A stretch of 64,000 nt of DNA. It comes from Hyphomicrobium sp. CS1BSMeth3. Lineage in GTDB: Bacteria > Pseudomonadota > Alphaproteobacteria > Rhizobiales > Hyphomicrobiaceae. The notes under the pieces were generated by a model. It saw only the letters and a list, made by a program, of their open reading frames with translations, ran no database searches and was not told the origin of the DNA. Below are positions 8,366 to 16,772 of the stretch, piece after piece. The DNA is taken from NCBI RefSeq assembly GCF_900117415.1, contig NZ_FPEI01000004.1, forward strand, positions 1 to 64,000, in the 5' to 3' direction. Position numbers and translations under genes: made by a program. Every line of letters starts with the position of its first letter. Position 1 is the stretch's first letter.

Positions 8366-9694
8366 GTGCTGAGGCTCGGTTGTGGCGCCGGTTTTTCGTC
8401 GGACCGGCTCGAGCCGGCGATCGATCTCGCCGAGAAGGGTGCGCTCGACTATCTCGTCTTCGAGACGATCGGCGAGCGCACGCTGGCATTTGGCCATCGC
8501 GATCGCCAGCTCGATCCGAAGCGCGGCTACAATCCGCAGCTTGCCGCGCGCATGCGCGGCACGCTCGCGGCCTGCAAGCGCCACGGCACGCGCATTGTCA
8601 CCAACATGGGCGTCGCCAATGTTGCAGCGGCCGCCGAGGTCGTGGTCGATGTCGCGCGCGCGCAGGGGCTCAGCGGCGTGACCGTCGCGGCCATCGAAGG
8701 CGACGACGTCTCGGATCTGATCGGGCCCGAGACCATCCTCTTCGACAATCACGACAAGACCGTCGCCGAGGTCGGGCGCCCCGTTGTCGGCGCAAATGTC
8801 TATCTCGGCATTGACGCCATCATTCCCGGTCTCGAGAGCGGCGCCGACGTCGTGATCACCGGGCGCGTCGCCGATCCTTCGCTCTTTCTCTCGCCGCTCG
8901 TCCATCACTACGGCTGGAAGCGCGACGACTGGCAGCGGCTCGGCCAAGGCACGCTCGTCGGGCATCTCATGGAATGCGGGATGCAGATCACGGGCGGCTA
9001 CTTCGCCGATCCGGGCCGCAAGAATGTGCCGCGGCTGGCGGACTGCGGCTTTCCCATTGCTGAGGTCGCCGAGAACGGCGGCTGCGTCATCACCAAGCTC
9101 GCCGATGCCGGCGGGATGGTGACGTCGCGCACGGTCAAAGAGCAGCTCATGTACGAGGTGCATGATCCTGCGGCCTACCTCACGCCGGACGTGACCGCGG
9201 ACTTCAGCGGCGTCACCGTGCAGGAAGCGGGTCGCGATCGTGTCGCTGTCGCAAACGGCAGCGGGCACAAGCGCCCCGACAAATTGAAGGTCACGATCGG
9301 CTTCGACGGCGGCTTCTTCGGCGAGGCGGGTGTGAGCTATGCCGGTCCGAATGCCACGGCGCGCGCCGCACTCGCCCGCGACATTCTGAGAGACCGCCTC
9401 GCGCGCCGCCCCGGCTTCGAGGCCCTGCGCATCGACCTCATCGGCATCAATTCGCTGCACGCAACGGCGCATGGCGTCCGGGAAGAGAGCGCGGACGTGC
9501 GCGTGCACACAGCCATGCGCTCGGCCAGTCGCGATGATGTCGCGACCATGCTCTGGGAGGTCGAGTCGCTCCTCTGCTGCGGCCCTGCGGGCGGCGGCGG
9601 TTATCGCGGGCAGATCACGCCGAGCGTCATCACGCACTCCACGCTCATCGACCGCGACGCGGTACGCCCGAGCGTGAGGATGTTCCGCGCATGA
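8366..9694 (+). CDS. Acyclic terpene utilisation AtuA-like protein (DUF1446)
   Basis: A 442-residue cytoplasmic protein of the DUF1446/AtuA family. Recognisable blocks are GCGAGFSSDR at the N-terminus, the long central DYLVFETIGERTLA segment, and the C-terminal CCGPAGGGGYRGQ. In Pseudomonas, AtuA is encoded in the citronellol/geraniol catabolic cluster; its reaction is not established. The start is a GTG at 8366 with GGGAGGA five bases upstream; the ATG at 8361 runs into a stop. The stop overlaps the next start (ATGA), so the two are translationally coupled. Confidence 0.85.
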   Translation: MLRLGCGAGFSSDRLEPAIDLAEKGALDYLVFETIGERTLAFGHRDRQLDPKRGYNPQLAARMRGTLAACKRHGTRIVTNMGVANVAAAAEVVVDVARAQGLSGVTVAAIEGDDVSDLIGPETILFDNHDKTVAEVGRPVVGANVYLGIDAIIPGLESGADVVITGRVADPSLFLSPLVHHYGWKRDDWQRLGQGTLVGHLMECGMQITGGYFADPGRKNVPRLADCGFPIAEVAENGGCVITKLADAGGMVTSRTVKEQLMYEVHDPAAYLTPDVTADFSGVTVQEAGRDRVAVANGSGHKRPDKLKVTIGFDGGFFGEAGVSYAGPNATARAALARDILRDRLARRPGFEALRIDLIGINSLHATAHGVREESADVRVHTAMRSASRDDVATMLWEVESLLCCGPAGGGGYRGQITPSVITHSTLIDRDAVRPSVRMFRA

Positions 9695-10026
9695 CCCGCC
9701 GCATCAAGCTCCATGAGATTGCGCACGCGCGCGCCGGCGACAAGGGCAACACCTCGAACGTGTCGGTGTGGGCCTATGATCCGGGCGACTACCCCCTGCT
9801 CAAGGAGCAGCTCACGCCGGAGCGCATCAAGGCCGCCTATCCCGCCCTCATCCAGGGCAGCGTCACGCGCTATGCGCTCGACCATCTGCATGGCCTGAAC
9901 TTCGTCATGCACGACGCGCTCGAAGGGGGCGTGAACACCTCTCTCGGCCTCGACAGCCACGGGAAATCCTGGAGCTTCCTCGTCCTGGACCTCGACGTGG
10001 AGGTACCTGACAACCGCCCAGCTTGA
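9691..10026 (+). CDS. AtuA C-terminal-domain protein (split form)
   Basis: A 111-residue protein that overlaps the DUF1446 gene by four bases. It contains HARAGDKGNTSNVSV near the N-terminus, which matches the ARSGDKG-type motif that in full-length AtuA proteins forms the C-terminal domain. Here that domain is a separate polypeptide, so the pair probably forms one complex. The function is unknown. The four-base overlap supports start and coupling. Confidence 0.8.
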   Translation: MTRRIKLHEIAHARAGDKGNTSNVSVWAYDPGDYPLLKEQLTPERIKAAYPALIQGSVTRYALDHLHGLNFVMHDALEGGVNTSLGLDSHGKSWSFLVLDLDVEVPDNRPA

Positions 10027-10064
10027 TCGCCCTACTGAATGTCGGGCGCGCTCAGGAGCGTTTG

Positions 10065-10718
10065 ATGTATCGACTAATCCTACTTTTGCCCGCTTATGTA
10101 TTTGCTCTCATCGCGACATCCGCCGTCCTAGCCGACAACCCCACGGCCGACTGCCTAAGCGACGACAACGAGCGCCGCATCACGGGTTGCACGATCATCA
10201 TCGAAGATCCGGCAACATCGCATCTCGAACGCAGCGGTGCTCTCGGTGTTCGGGGGGCGGCATACTGGCGCAAACGAGAGTTCTACCGCGCGATCGAAGA
10301 TTATGATGCCGCAATCAAGTTAGATCCACACTCGGCGGCAACGTTGAACAATCGTGCCTGGGCTCTGGTGCGCCTCGGCCGCCCGCTCGACGCCCTTGCC
10401 GATATCGAAGAGGCACTTCGGATCGATCCAGAATCCGCTCACTCGCACGACACGCGCGCGCATATTCGCCTCGCACAGGGAATGCCGGCGGAGGCGCTTG
10501 CCGATTTCCTTTTTGCTTTTGAGTACGGCGATAGTGAAATTCACAAAACTTATGAGTGCGGCCTAGTCGAAGTCGGCATCATACCCGACTCGAGTAGAAG
10601 CACTGGGAAAGCCGATGCCGAGAGGACCAGCAGGAGGATAGAGATTGTAAAGGGGCTGGCTAGGTGCGTGCAGACACCGGGCTGCAGTCCGGTACCGAAA
10701 GACGAACATCGTTGCTGA
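10065..10718 (+). CDS. Periplasmic TPR protein, copy 1
   Basis: A 217-residue protein with a Sec signal peptide (cleavage near VLA-DN). The mature start ADCLSDDNERRITGCT is followed by about three tetratricopeptide units (RAIEDYDAAIKLDP, DALADIEEALRIDP, then a degenerate third). The C-terminus carries a Cys pair (RCVQTPGC). The start at 10065 has AGGAG upstream and begins the hydrophobic signal. It is a close paralogue of the gene at 10932. Compared with copy 2 it is less GC-rich and its third repeat and C-terminus have diverged. The role is unknown, probably protein-protein interaction in the periplasm. Confidence 0.8.
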   Translation: MYRLILLLPAYVFALIATSAVLADNPTADCLSDDNERRITGCTIIIEDPATSHLERSGALGVRGAAYWRKREFYRAIEDYDAAIKLDPHSAATLNNRAWALVRLGRPLDALADIEEALRIDPESAHSHDTRAHIRLAQGMPAEALADFLFAFEYGDSEIHKTYECGLVEVGIIPDSSRSTGKADAERTSRRIEIVKGLARCVQTPGCSPVPKDEHRC

Positions 10719-10931
10719 GGGCCCGATATCTTCCCGCCAGCAGGGCCGCGCGAGGGTGCCCTGTAACGCAATGTCCTCATCTGAACGTCCGCGCACGCAG
10801 GAAGGCGCGGGGCCATCCGTCGCAACCCCTTCCACCGTCACAGGACTGGACATACTTGTGTCGCAGTGCTGTTGAACATCGGCGCCAATTGTCGGCGACA
10901 TAAGGCGTCGGCCGCACTGCAGGAGCACTGA

Positions 10932-11570
10932 ATGAGACGAGCAGGCATGATCCTGGCCGCCTTATGGCTTGCCACTGCAGCCGCAACCGCGGCGCGGGCC
11001 GACAGCAGTGCCGCCGACTGCCTGAGCGACGACAACGAGCGCCGTATTGCCGGCTGCACGGTCATCATCGATAACCCCGCGACGCCGCCCCTCGACCGCA
11101 GCAACGCACTCGCCATCCGCGGCCTTGCCCTCTCGATCAAGGGCCAGCTCGACCGCGCCATCGAGGACTATGACGCCTCGCTCGCGATCAACCCGAATTC
11201 ACCCTCCGCGCTCAACAATCGCGCCTGGGCATTCTACCGCTCGGGCCGCGGCACCCAAGGCCTGCCGGATGTCGAGCGCTCGCTGATGCTCAACCCGGAG
11301 AGCGAGCACTCCTGGGACACGCGCGCGCATATCCGCCAGCTCATGGGCAATGTGGAAGGCGCGCTGCGCGACTACGAGATGGCCATCCATCTCGGCGGCG
11401 AGCGCATGATCAAGCTCTATCAGTGCGGCCTTGCCGAGCGCGGACACTACCGCGGCCAGATGGACGGCATCTATAACGCCGAGACCAAGACTGCACTGCA
11501 CACGTGCGTCCAGGATCGCGAGTGCGATCCGCTCCCTGCCGACGAGCAGTGCCGCCTGCCGACTTCGTAG
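10932..11570 (+). CDS. Periplasmic TPR protein, copy 2
   Basis: A 212-residue paralogue of the preceding gene. It has a Sec signal peptide ending ARA-DS, then nearly the same mature start (ADCLSDDNERRIAGCT) and three TPR-like units (RAIEDYDASLAINP and onward). The C-terminal part RGHYRGQMDGIYNAETKTAL looks like a short peptidoglycan-binding-like segment, with Cys residues before the end. AGGAG precedes the ATG. The order and spacing (213 bases) suggest tandem duplication followed by divergence. Confidence 0.82.
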   Translation: MRRAGMILAALWLATAAATAARADSSAADCLSDDNERRIAGCTVIIDNPATPPLDRSNALAIRGLALSIKGQLDRAIEDYDASLAINPNSPSALNNRAWAFYRSGRGTQGLPDVERSLMLNPESEHSWDTRAHIRQLMGNVEGALRDYEMAIHLGGERMIKLYQCGLAERGHYRGQMDGIYNAETKTALHTCVQDRECDPLPADEQCRLPTS

Positions 11571-11604
11571 GAACCGTTGCGCTTTCAGCGCGAGCGAGGC
11601 CGCG

Positions 11605-11748
11605 GCCTCGCACTCCGCATCGTGCCGAAGGCGCGTGTCCTCGACACGACGGACACTCCCGGAGCCCCGTCTTTTATGGGCTGGAGCCCGCCGCAGGCGC
11701 CATCATGTCCCCTCTCCCCATTGAAGACAATGGGGAGAGGGGGAAGTA
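11605..11748 (+). repeat. Family B intergenic repeat with REP-like hairpin
   Basis: Starts CGCATCGTGCCGAAGGCGCG, continues through a GACACGACGGACAC block and CCCCGTCTTTTAT, then an inverted repeat CCCCTCTCCCC/GGGGAGAGGGGG (11709-11743). The same succession of blocks occurs at 29.45-29.6 kb. It lies just after the TPR gene. The rest of the 433-base gap to 12003 holds the family A copy and a GC hairpin, and no gene. Confidence 0.75.
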
Positions 11749-11817
11749 GGGCGCAACACGCGAGCGCTGTCCGCTCGCGGGCGAGGGGACGCGATTGGCA
11801 CCGGCGCACAGTAGTCA

Positions 11818-11848
11818 TGAGCGCGCGACTGCGCGCCGGCCGGTAGGC
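11818..11848 (+). repeat. 31-bp GC hairpin element, copy 1
   Basis: A 31-base sequence containing GCGCGCGACTGCGCGC (stem GCGCGC, loop GACT) followed by CGGCCGGTAGGC. An identical 31-base copy is at 58457-58487, and a one-mismatch inverted partial copy at 59525-59552. At 11.8 and 58.4 kb it sits next to a family A repeat. Confidence 0.7.
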
Positions 11849-11860
11849 CGTACCAGGAAG

Positions 11861-11890
11861 CCACAGCACCCCTTCCCAGCAGCCCGCGGC
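11861..11890 (-). repeat. Family A repeat, truncated inverted copy
   Basis: Minus-strand reading gives GCCGCGGGCTGCTGGGAAGG followed by GGTGCTGTGG. Only the left arm and core of the family are preserved; the closing arm is absent. Confidence 0.65.
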
Positions 11891-12003
11891 ACTAAGCAAT
11901 GCGCAGGGCGCCCCTGCGCCGACAGCCCTCGCGCCAGCCGCGCCGGGGGTGCTAGGCTCGCCGCAATCCGCAAGCATCAGACCCAAAGGAGCGGTGAGCC
12001 CCA

Positions 12004-13365
12004 ATGTCCAAGTCCCCGAAGGCTGCAGCCACAGGCACGATCACGGCCGCCATCGAGAGCACTCTCGATACCATGGAGGCAGCCAACACGAAGCTCCACG
12101 CGCTCACCCAGATCACGCGCGAGAGCGCCCTCGCCGAGGCCCACCTCGCCGATGCGCGCGTGGCGGCCGGAGCTGCGCACGGTCTGCTGCACGGAATGCC
12201 GGTCGGCATCAAGGATATTGCCGATGTCGAGGGCCTCGTCTCGGGCTGCGGCTCGCTCACACGCAAGCAGGCCGAGCCGGCGCGGAAAGATGCGCACGTC
12301 GTGACGAAGCTGCGGACTGCAGGCGCCATCATCGCCGGCAAGACGCACACCGTGGAATATGCCTTCGGCGGCTACGGCACGAACGTCACTGTCGGAACGC
12401 CGTGGAACCCCTGGGATCTGAAGGTGCATCGCATTCCGGGCGGATCGTCGAGCGGCACGGGCTCGATGGTCGGCGCGGGCGTACTGCCAGGCGGGCTCGG
12501 CACGGACACCGGCGGCTCGGTGCGCATTCCTGCTGCGCTCTGCGGCTGCGTCGGCCTCAAGACCTCGATCGGCCTGATCGGGCGCTCGGGGATTGCACCG
12601 CTCTCGCAGACGCTCGATACGGCGGGCCCGCTCGCCCACGACGTGACGACGGCGGCGCGCATGTTCGCCGCCATGCTCGGGCATGATCCCGAGGATCCAT
12701 CGACTGAAGATTTCCGCCCCATTGATCCCTTGCGCGATCTCGAGAAGGGCGTCGCGGGCCTGCGCATCGGGCGCATTGTCGATGAGGATCTCACGCTCAC
12801 GACCGAGGAGGTCAGGGCTGACATCGCCCAATCGGCAAGCACGCTCGAGAAGCTCGGTGCGCGCATCGAACCCTTCAAGATGCCGCAGTCGTTCGAGAGC
12901 TTCACGCGGGCGACTGGCATCATCATCGCGTCCGAAGGCTATGCCAACTGGCGCAAGCTGATCGATGATCCGAAGTCAGGCATGGCCGATCCGATCCGCA
13001 CGCGCTTCCTCGGCGGCAAGACGATCTCGGCCGCCGACTATCTCGATGTGATCCAGGAGCGCGGGAAGGCAATCGACGCCTTCCTCTCGGCCATGGACCG
13101 TCTCGATGCGCTCATCCTGCCGACGATCCCGTTCCCGGCGATCGCCGTTGCCGAGGTGGACGAGACGAAGTCGCCCATGGCGCACTTCACGCGTTGGGCG
13201 AACTACCTCGCCCTCGCGAGCCTTGCCATCCCGACGGCGCTCAGCAAGAGCAAGCTGCCGATGAGCCTGCAGATCGTCGTCCGTCGCTTTGATGATGCGC
13301 TGGCGCTGCGCATCGGCCGCGCCTTCGAGAAGGCGCGCGGCGATTTCCCGGCACCGAAGATCTGA
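12004..13365 (+). CDS. Amidase (amidase-signature family)
   Basis: A 453-residue hydrolase with the Ser-cisSer-Lys triad: Lys70 in PVGIKD, the Gly/Ser-rich GGSSSG at 146-151 with the cis-Ser, and nucleophile Ser172 in TDTGGSVR. It cleaves an amide bond; the specificity (free amide, aryl-acylamide or similar) cannot be read from sequence. It is not GatA in context, as no gatB or gatC is near. AAAGGAG lies upstream of the ATG. It is the first gene of a same-strand run ending at 17366, with 7 bases to the next gene. Confidence 0.9.
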   Translation: MSKSPKAAATGTITAAIESTLDTMEAANTKLHALTQITRESALAEAHLADARVAAGAAHGLLHGMPVGIKDIADVEGLVSGCGSLTRKQAEPARKDAHVVTKLRTAGAIIAGKTHTVEYAFGGYGTNVTVGTPWNPWDLKVHRIPGGSSSGTGSMVGAGVLPGGLGTDTGGSVRIPAALCGCVGLKTSIGLIGRSGIAPLSQTLDTAGPLAHDVTTAARMFAAMLGHDPEDPSTEDFRPIDPLRDLEKGVAGLRIGRIVDEDLTLTTEEVRADIAQSASTLEKLGARIEPFKMPQSFESFTRATGIIIASEGYANWRKLIDDPKSGMADPIRTRFLGGKTISAADYLDVIQERGKAIDAFLSAMDRLDALILPTIPFPAIAVAEVDETKSPMAHFTRWANYLALASLAIPTALSKSKLPMSLQIVVRRFDDALALRIGRAFEKARGDFPAPKI

Positions 13366-13372
13366 GGTTGGC

Positions 13373-14443
13373 ATGACGGAGATGACTGACGAGGTCCTGA
13401 TCCGCGTCGAAGGCACGGCCGGACGCATCACGCTGAACCGGCCGAAAGCGCTCAATGCGCTGACGCTCGGCATGGTGCGTGCCATCTGGCCGGCCCTGCT
13501 CGCGTGGAAGGACGATCCGGCCGTCGAGCTCGTGATCCTCGATGGTGCCGGTAAGCGCGGGCTTTGCGCCGGCGGCGATGTGCGCTGGCTCTATGACTCG
13601 CGCGCACGCGGGCTCGACGATGCACTGGCCTTCTGGCGTGAGGAATATGCGCTCAATGCGCTGATCCACCGCTATCCGAAGCCGTTCGTGCCCATCATGG
13701 ACGGCATTGTCATGGGCGGCGGCATCGGGCTTTCGGCACACGTGCAGGGCGGCGCGCGCATTGTCACGGAGCGCTCGCAGCTCGCCATGCCGGAGACGAC
13801 CATCGGGCTCATTCCCGATGTCGGCGGGACATGGCTGCTCGGCCGCGCGCCGGATTCCTTCGGCGAATACCTCGGCCTCGTCGGCGAGCGTATGCATGGT
13901 GCGGGCACGATCTTCTCGGGCTTTGCGGATGTCTTCGTGCAGTCCGCCAAGCTCGATGAGCTGCGTGCGGCCCTTTGCAAGGCACGTGCGGCGGATGTGA
14001 AGAGCGTGATCGCGCAATTCACCGAGCCACCGCCGCACTCCAACCTTGCCGATCGCGCGGATGTGATCGGCCGCACGTTCTCCGCGCCAACTGTTCCTGC
14101 CATCCTGGACGCACTTGCACGCGAGGACGACGAGTGGGCCTTGAAGACGCGCGAGGCGCTTCTGGTGCGATCACCGAAGGCGATGGCCGCGACACTCGCG
14201 GCGGTGCGTCGTGCGCGCAAGCTCGGCTCGCTCGAGGACGCGCTCAACGTGGAGCTCAGGTTGTGCCTCCACTTGTTCGAGGATGGCGAATTCGTCGAAG
14301 GCGTGCGCGCCCTGCTCGTCGACAAGGACAAGAACCCGCGCTGGAATCCGCCGACGCTGGCCGAGTTGAGCGATGCGACGGTCGAGGCGCTCTTTGCGCC
14401 GCTGCCGGCCAATCAGGAGCTGGGCCTGCGGGCGCCGAACTGA
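13373..14443 (+). CDS. 3-hydroxyisobutyryl-CoA hydrolase-like crotonase
   Basis: A 356-residue crotonase-superfamily protein. The oxyanion-hole segments are CAGGDVRWLY (with the extended RWLY-type insert of HIBYL-CoA hydrolases) and VMGGGIGLS. The catalytic acid residues lie in MPETTIGLIPDVGG. The length and C-terminal extension fit the hydrolase branch rather than simple enoyl-CoA hydratases. In valine catabolism this enzyme releases free 3-hydroxyisobutyrate. The start is the ATG at 13373, seven bases after the amidase stop. Confidence 0.85.
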   Translation: MTEMTDEVLIRVEGTAGRITLNRPKALNALTLGMVRAIWPALLAWKDDPAVELVILDGAGKRGLCAGGDVRWLYDSRARGLDDALAFWREEYALNALIHRYPKPFVPIMDGIVMGGGIGLSAHVQGGARIVTERSQLAMPETTIGLIPDVGGTWLLGRAPDSFGEYLGLVGERMHGAGTIFSGFADVFVQSAKLDELRAALCKARAADVKSVIAQFTEPPPHSNLADRADVIGRTFSAPTVPAILDALAREDDEWALKTREALLVRSPKAMAATLAAVRRARKLGSLEDALNVELRLCLHLFEDGEFVEGVRALLVDKDKNPRWNPPTLAELSDATVEALFAPLPANQELGLRAPN

Positions 14444-14494
14444 TCCGACAGGCGCGGGCCGACAATACAGAACACAAGATTCTACGGAGGAAGC

Positions 14495-15733
14495 ATGTCT
14501 CAGCATCAATGTCGCGGCCCGCTCACCGGAATGCGCGTCATCGATCTCTCGCACGTGATGGCGGGTCCGACCTCGGCGCGCATGCTCGCCGACATGGGCG
14601 CCGACGTGATCAAGGTCGAGAAGGCCGACGGCGGTGACGATACGCGCCGGATGCTGCCGCCCGACATCAAGGGCGAGCCGGCGGCCTACATGATGATGAA
14701 CCGCAACAAGCGCGGCATCGTTCTCGATCTCAAGAAGCCCGCGGGGCGCGCGGCCTTGAAGCGCCTCCTCAAGGACGCGGACGTGCTCATCGAGAACTAT
14801 CGCCATGACACGCTCGATAAGCTCGGTCTCGGCTATGAGGCCCTGCACAAGGAATTTCCAGGCCTCATCTACTGCGCCGTCTCGGGCTTCGGACGCAGCG
14901 GACCTTACGCCGACCAGGGCGGTTACGATCTCATTGCGCAAGGCATGTCGGGTCTCATGGCCATCACGGGGGAAGGCCCCGGCCGTCCGCCGGTAAAGGT
15001 TGGGTCGCCTGCTTGCGACATCACCGCGGGCATCATCGCCGCCATGGCCATTTGCGCGGCTTACGCGCACAAGCTCACGACGGGTGAGGGGCAATTCGTC
15101 GATACCTCGCTCTTCGAGGCCGGCATTACGCTCACCTATTGGCAGTCGGCGATCGCGCTCGCGACGAGCGTCTCTCCGGGCCCGATGGGCTCGCGCCATC
15201 CGCTGAACGGTCCGTATCAGGCTTTCGAGACCAGCGACGGCTACATCAATGTCGGCGCCTCGAACCAGAAAATGTATCCCATGCTGTGCGACGTGCTCGG
15301 CTGTCCCGAGCTCGGCAAGGATCCGCGCTTCCTGACCGGCCGCGACCGCATGGGCAATCTCGATACGCTCATCGACCTGCTCAACGAGCGCTTCCGCAAG
15401 CAGAGCACCGAGCATTGGCTCAAGAAATTGGAGGCCGTCGGCATTCCGTGCGGGCCCGTGCTCTCCATAACCGAAATGCTCCAGCATCCGCAGACGCGCG
15501 CCCGCGACATGGTCGTTGCGGTGGAGCATCCTGTGGCCGGCCGCGTCGAGACCATCGGCGTGCCGGCGAAATTCTCGGAAACGCCGACCGAGGTTGCGAT
15601 GCCGGCGCCGCTCTACGGCCAGCACACGCGCGAAGTGCTGACCGAAGCCGGTTTCACGGCCGCCGAGATCAATGCGCTGCTCGCTGAAGGCGCCGCGAAG
15701 GAAACGGCACCGCCCAAAGCCGCAGCGGAATAG
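14495..15733 (+). CDS. CaiB/BaiF family (class III) CoA-transferase
   Basis: A 412-residue protein. The N-terminal motif GMRVIDLSHVMAGPTSARMLADMGADVIKVE is the family hallmark. The catalytic aspartate is Asp175 in the GSPACDITAG segment. The family moves CoA between organic acids as interlocked dimers; donor and acceptor cannot be inferred. GGAGG precedes the ATG. The Ala/Lys/Pro tail at the C-terminus is probably disordered. Its position between a CoA hydrolase and an MDR reductase suggests a shared acyl-CoA degradation route. Confidence 0.9.
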   Translation: MSQHQCRGPLTGMRVIDLSHVMAGPTSARMLADMGADVIKVEKADGGDDTRRMLPPDIKGEPAAYMMMNRNKRGIVLDLKKPAGRAALKRLLKDADVLIENYRHDTLDKLGLGYEALHKEFPGLIYCAVSGFGRSGPYADQGGYDLIAQGMSGLMAITGEGPGRPPVKVGSPACDITAGIIAAMAICAAYAHKLTTGEGQFVDTSLFEAGITLTYWQSAIALATSVSPGPMGSRHPLNGPYQAFETSDGYINVGASNQKMYPMLCDVLGCPELGKDPRFLTGRDRMGNLDTLIDLLNERFRKQSTEHWLKKLEAVGIPCGPVLSITEMLQHPQTRARDMVVAVEHPVAGRVETIGVPAKFSETPTEVAMPAPLYGQHTREVLTEAGFTAAEINALLAEGAAKETAPPKAAAE

Positions 15734-15763
15734 CTGACGCTTTCTACATTGGTGGAGGTTTCA

Positions 15764-16768
15764 ATGACCACGAACCGCCAAGTCCTTCTCGCGAAGCGCC
15801 CCGCACCGGGGCTCGTCACGCCAGATGTTTTCAAGGTCGCGGACGCGCCACTCGCCGAGCCGGGCGAAGGCGAGGTGCGCGTGAAGATCGCCTACGTCTC
15901 GCTCGATCCCGCCATGCGCGGCTGGATCAACGAGGGCCGCTCCTACGTGCCGCCCGTCGCCATCGGCGGCGTCATGCGCTCCTTCTCGGTCGGCATTGTC
16001 GATGCCTCGCGCAATCCGGCCTTCAAGGTCGGCGATGCCGTGCAGGGAATGCTCGGCGTGCAGCAGTTCGCGATCTCGGACGGCAAAGGCCTCGTGAAGG
16101 TCGATCCCAAGCTGGCGCCGCTCGAGCGTTGGGTCGGCGGGCTCGGCATGCCCGGATGGACGGCCTACTTCGGTCTTCTCGAAGTCGGCCAGCCAAAGGC
16201 CGGCGAGACGGTCGTCGTCTCGGCGGCGTCCGGCGCAGTCGGCTCGATCGTCGGCCAGATTGCGAAGATCAAGGGATGCCGCGCGGTCGGCATTGCCGGC
16301 GGGCCGGACAAGTGCCGCTATGTCGTCGATGAGCTCGGCTTCGATGCCTGCATCGACTACAAGAGCGGCAACCTCGCCGACCAGCTCAAGGCCGCCTGCC
16401 CCAAGGGCATCGACGTCAACTTCGAGAACGTCGGCGGCGACATCCTCGATACGGTCCTGATGCAGATGAACGTGCACGGGCGCGTCGCGCTCTGCGGGCT
16501 CATCTCGGCGTACAACGCGACGAAGATGCCGGAAGGACCGAAGAACCTGCGCGCCGTGCTCACCCAGCGCCTGACCATGCGCGGGCTCATCGTCCTCGAC
16601 TGGGCCGACCGCGTGCCCGAGGCCATCGCCCAGCTCGGGGCCTGGAACCGCGAGGGCAAGCTCAAGATCCGCGAGGACGTGCGCACCGGCGGGCTCGAGG
16701 CCTTTGCCGAAACGCTCAATTTGCTCTACACGGGCGGCAACAACGGCAAGCTCGTCCTCAAGGTCTGA
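15764..16768 (+). CDS. NADP-dependent MDR oxidoreductase (zinc-independent, CurA/PTGR-like)
   Basis: A 334-residue member of the leukotriene B4 dehydrogenase/CurA branch. It shows the DPAMRGWI substrate-side motif, the cofactor loop VSAASGAVGSIVGQIAK, and NFENVGGDILD, and lacks zinc ligands. Members reduce alpha,beta double bonds of enones with NADPH. The start at 15764 is chosen because GTGGAGG lies upstream; an in-frame ATG at 15749 lacks a site. It is 30 bases after the CoA-transferase and 4 bases before the phosphatase. Confidence 0.88.
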   Translation: MTTNRQVLLAKRPAPGLVTPDVFKVADAPLAEPGEGEVRVKIAYVSLDPAMRGWINEGRSYVPPVAIGGVMRSFSVGIVDASRNPAFKVGDAVQGMLGVQQFAISDGKGLVKVDPKLAPLERWVGGLGMPGWTAYFGLLEVGQPKAGETVVVSAASGAVGSIVGQIAKIKGCRAVGIAGGPDKCRYVVDELGFDACIDYKSGNLADQLKAACPKGIDVNFENVGGDILDTVLMQMNVHGRVALCGLISAYNATKMPEGPKNLRAVLTQRLTMRGLIVLDWADRVPEAIAQLGAWNREGKLKIREDVRTGGLEAFAETLNLLYTGGNNGKLVLKV

Positions 16769-16772
16769 ATTC

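Noticed and set aside
7979-9637. A 552-codon open frame antisense to the DUF1446 gene
   Set aside because: Same shadow effect; composition is unlike a protein and the sense-strand gene has clear motifs.
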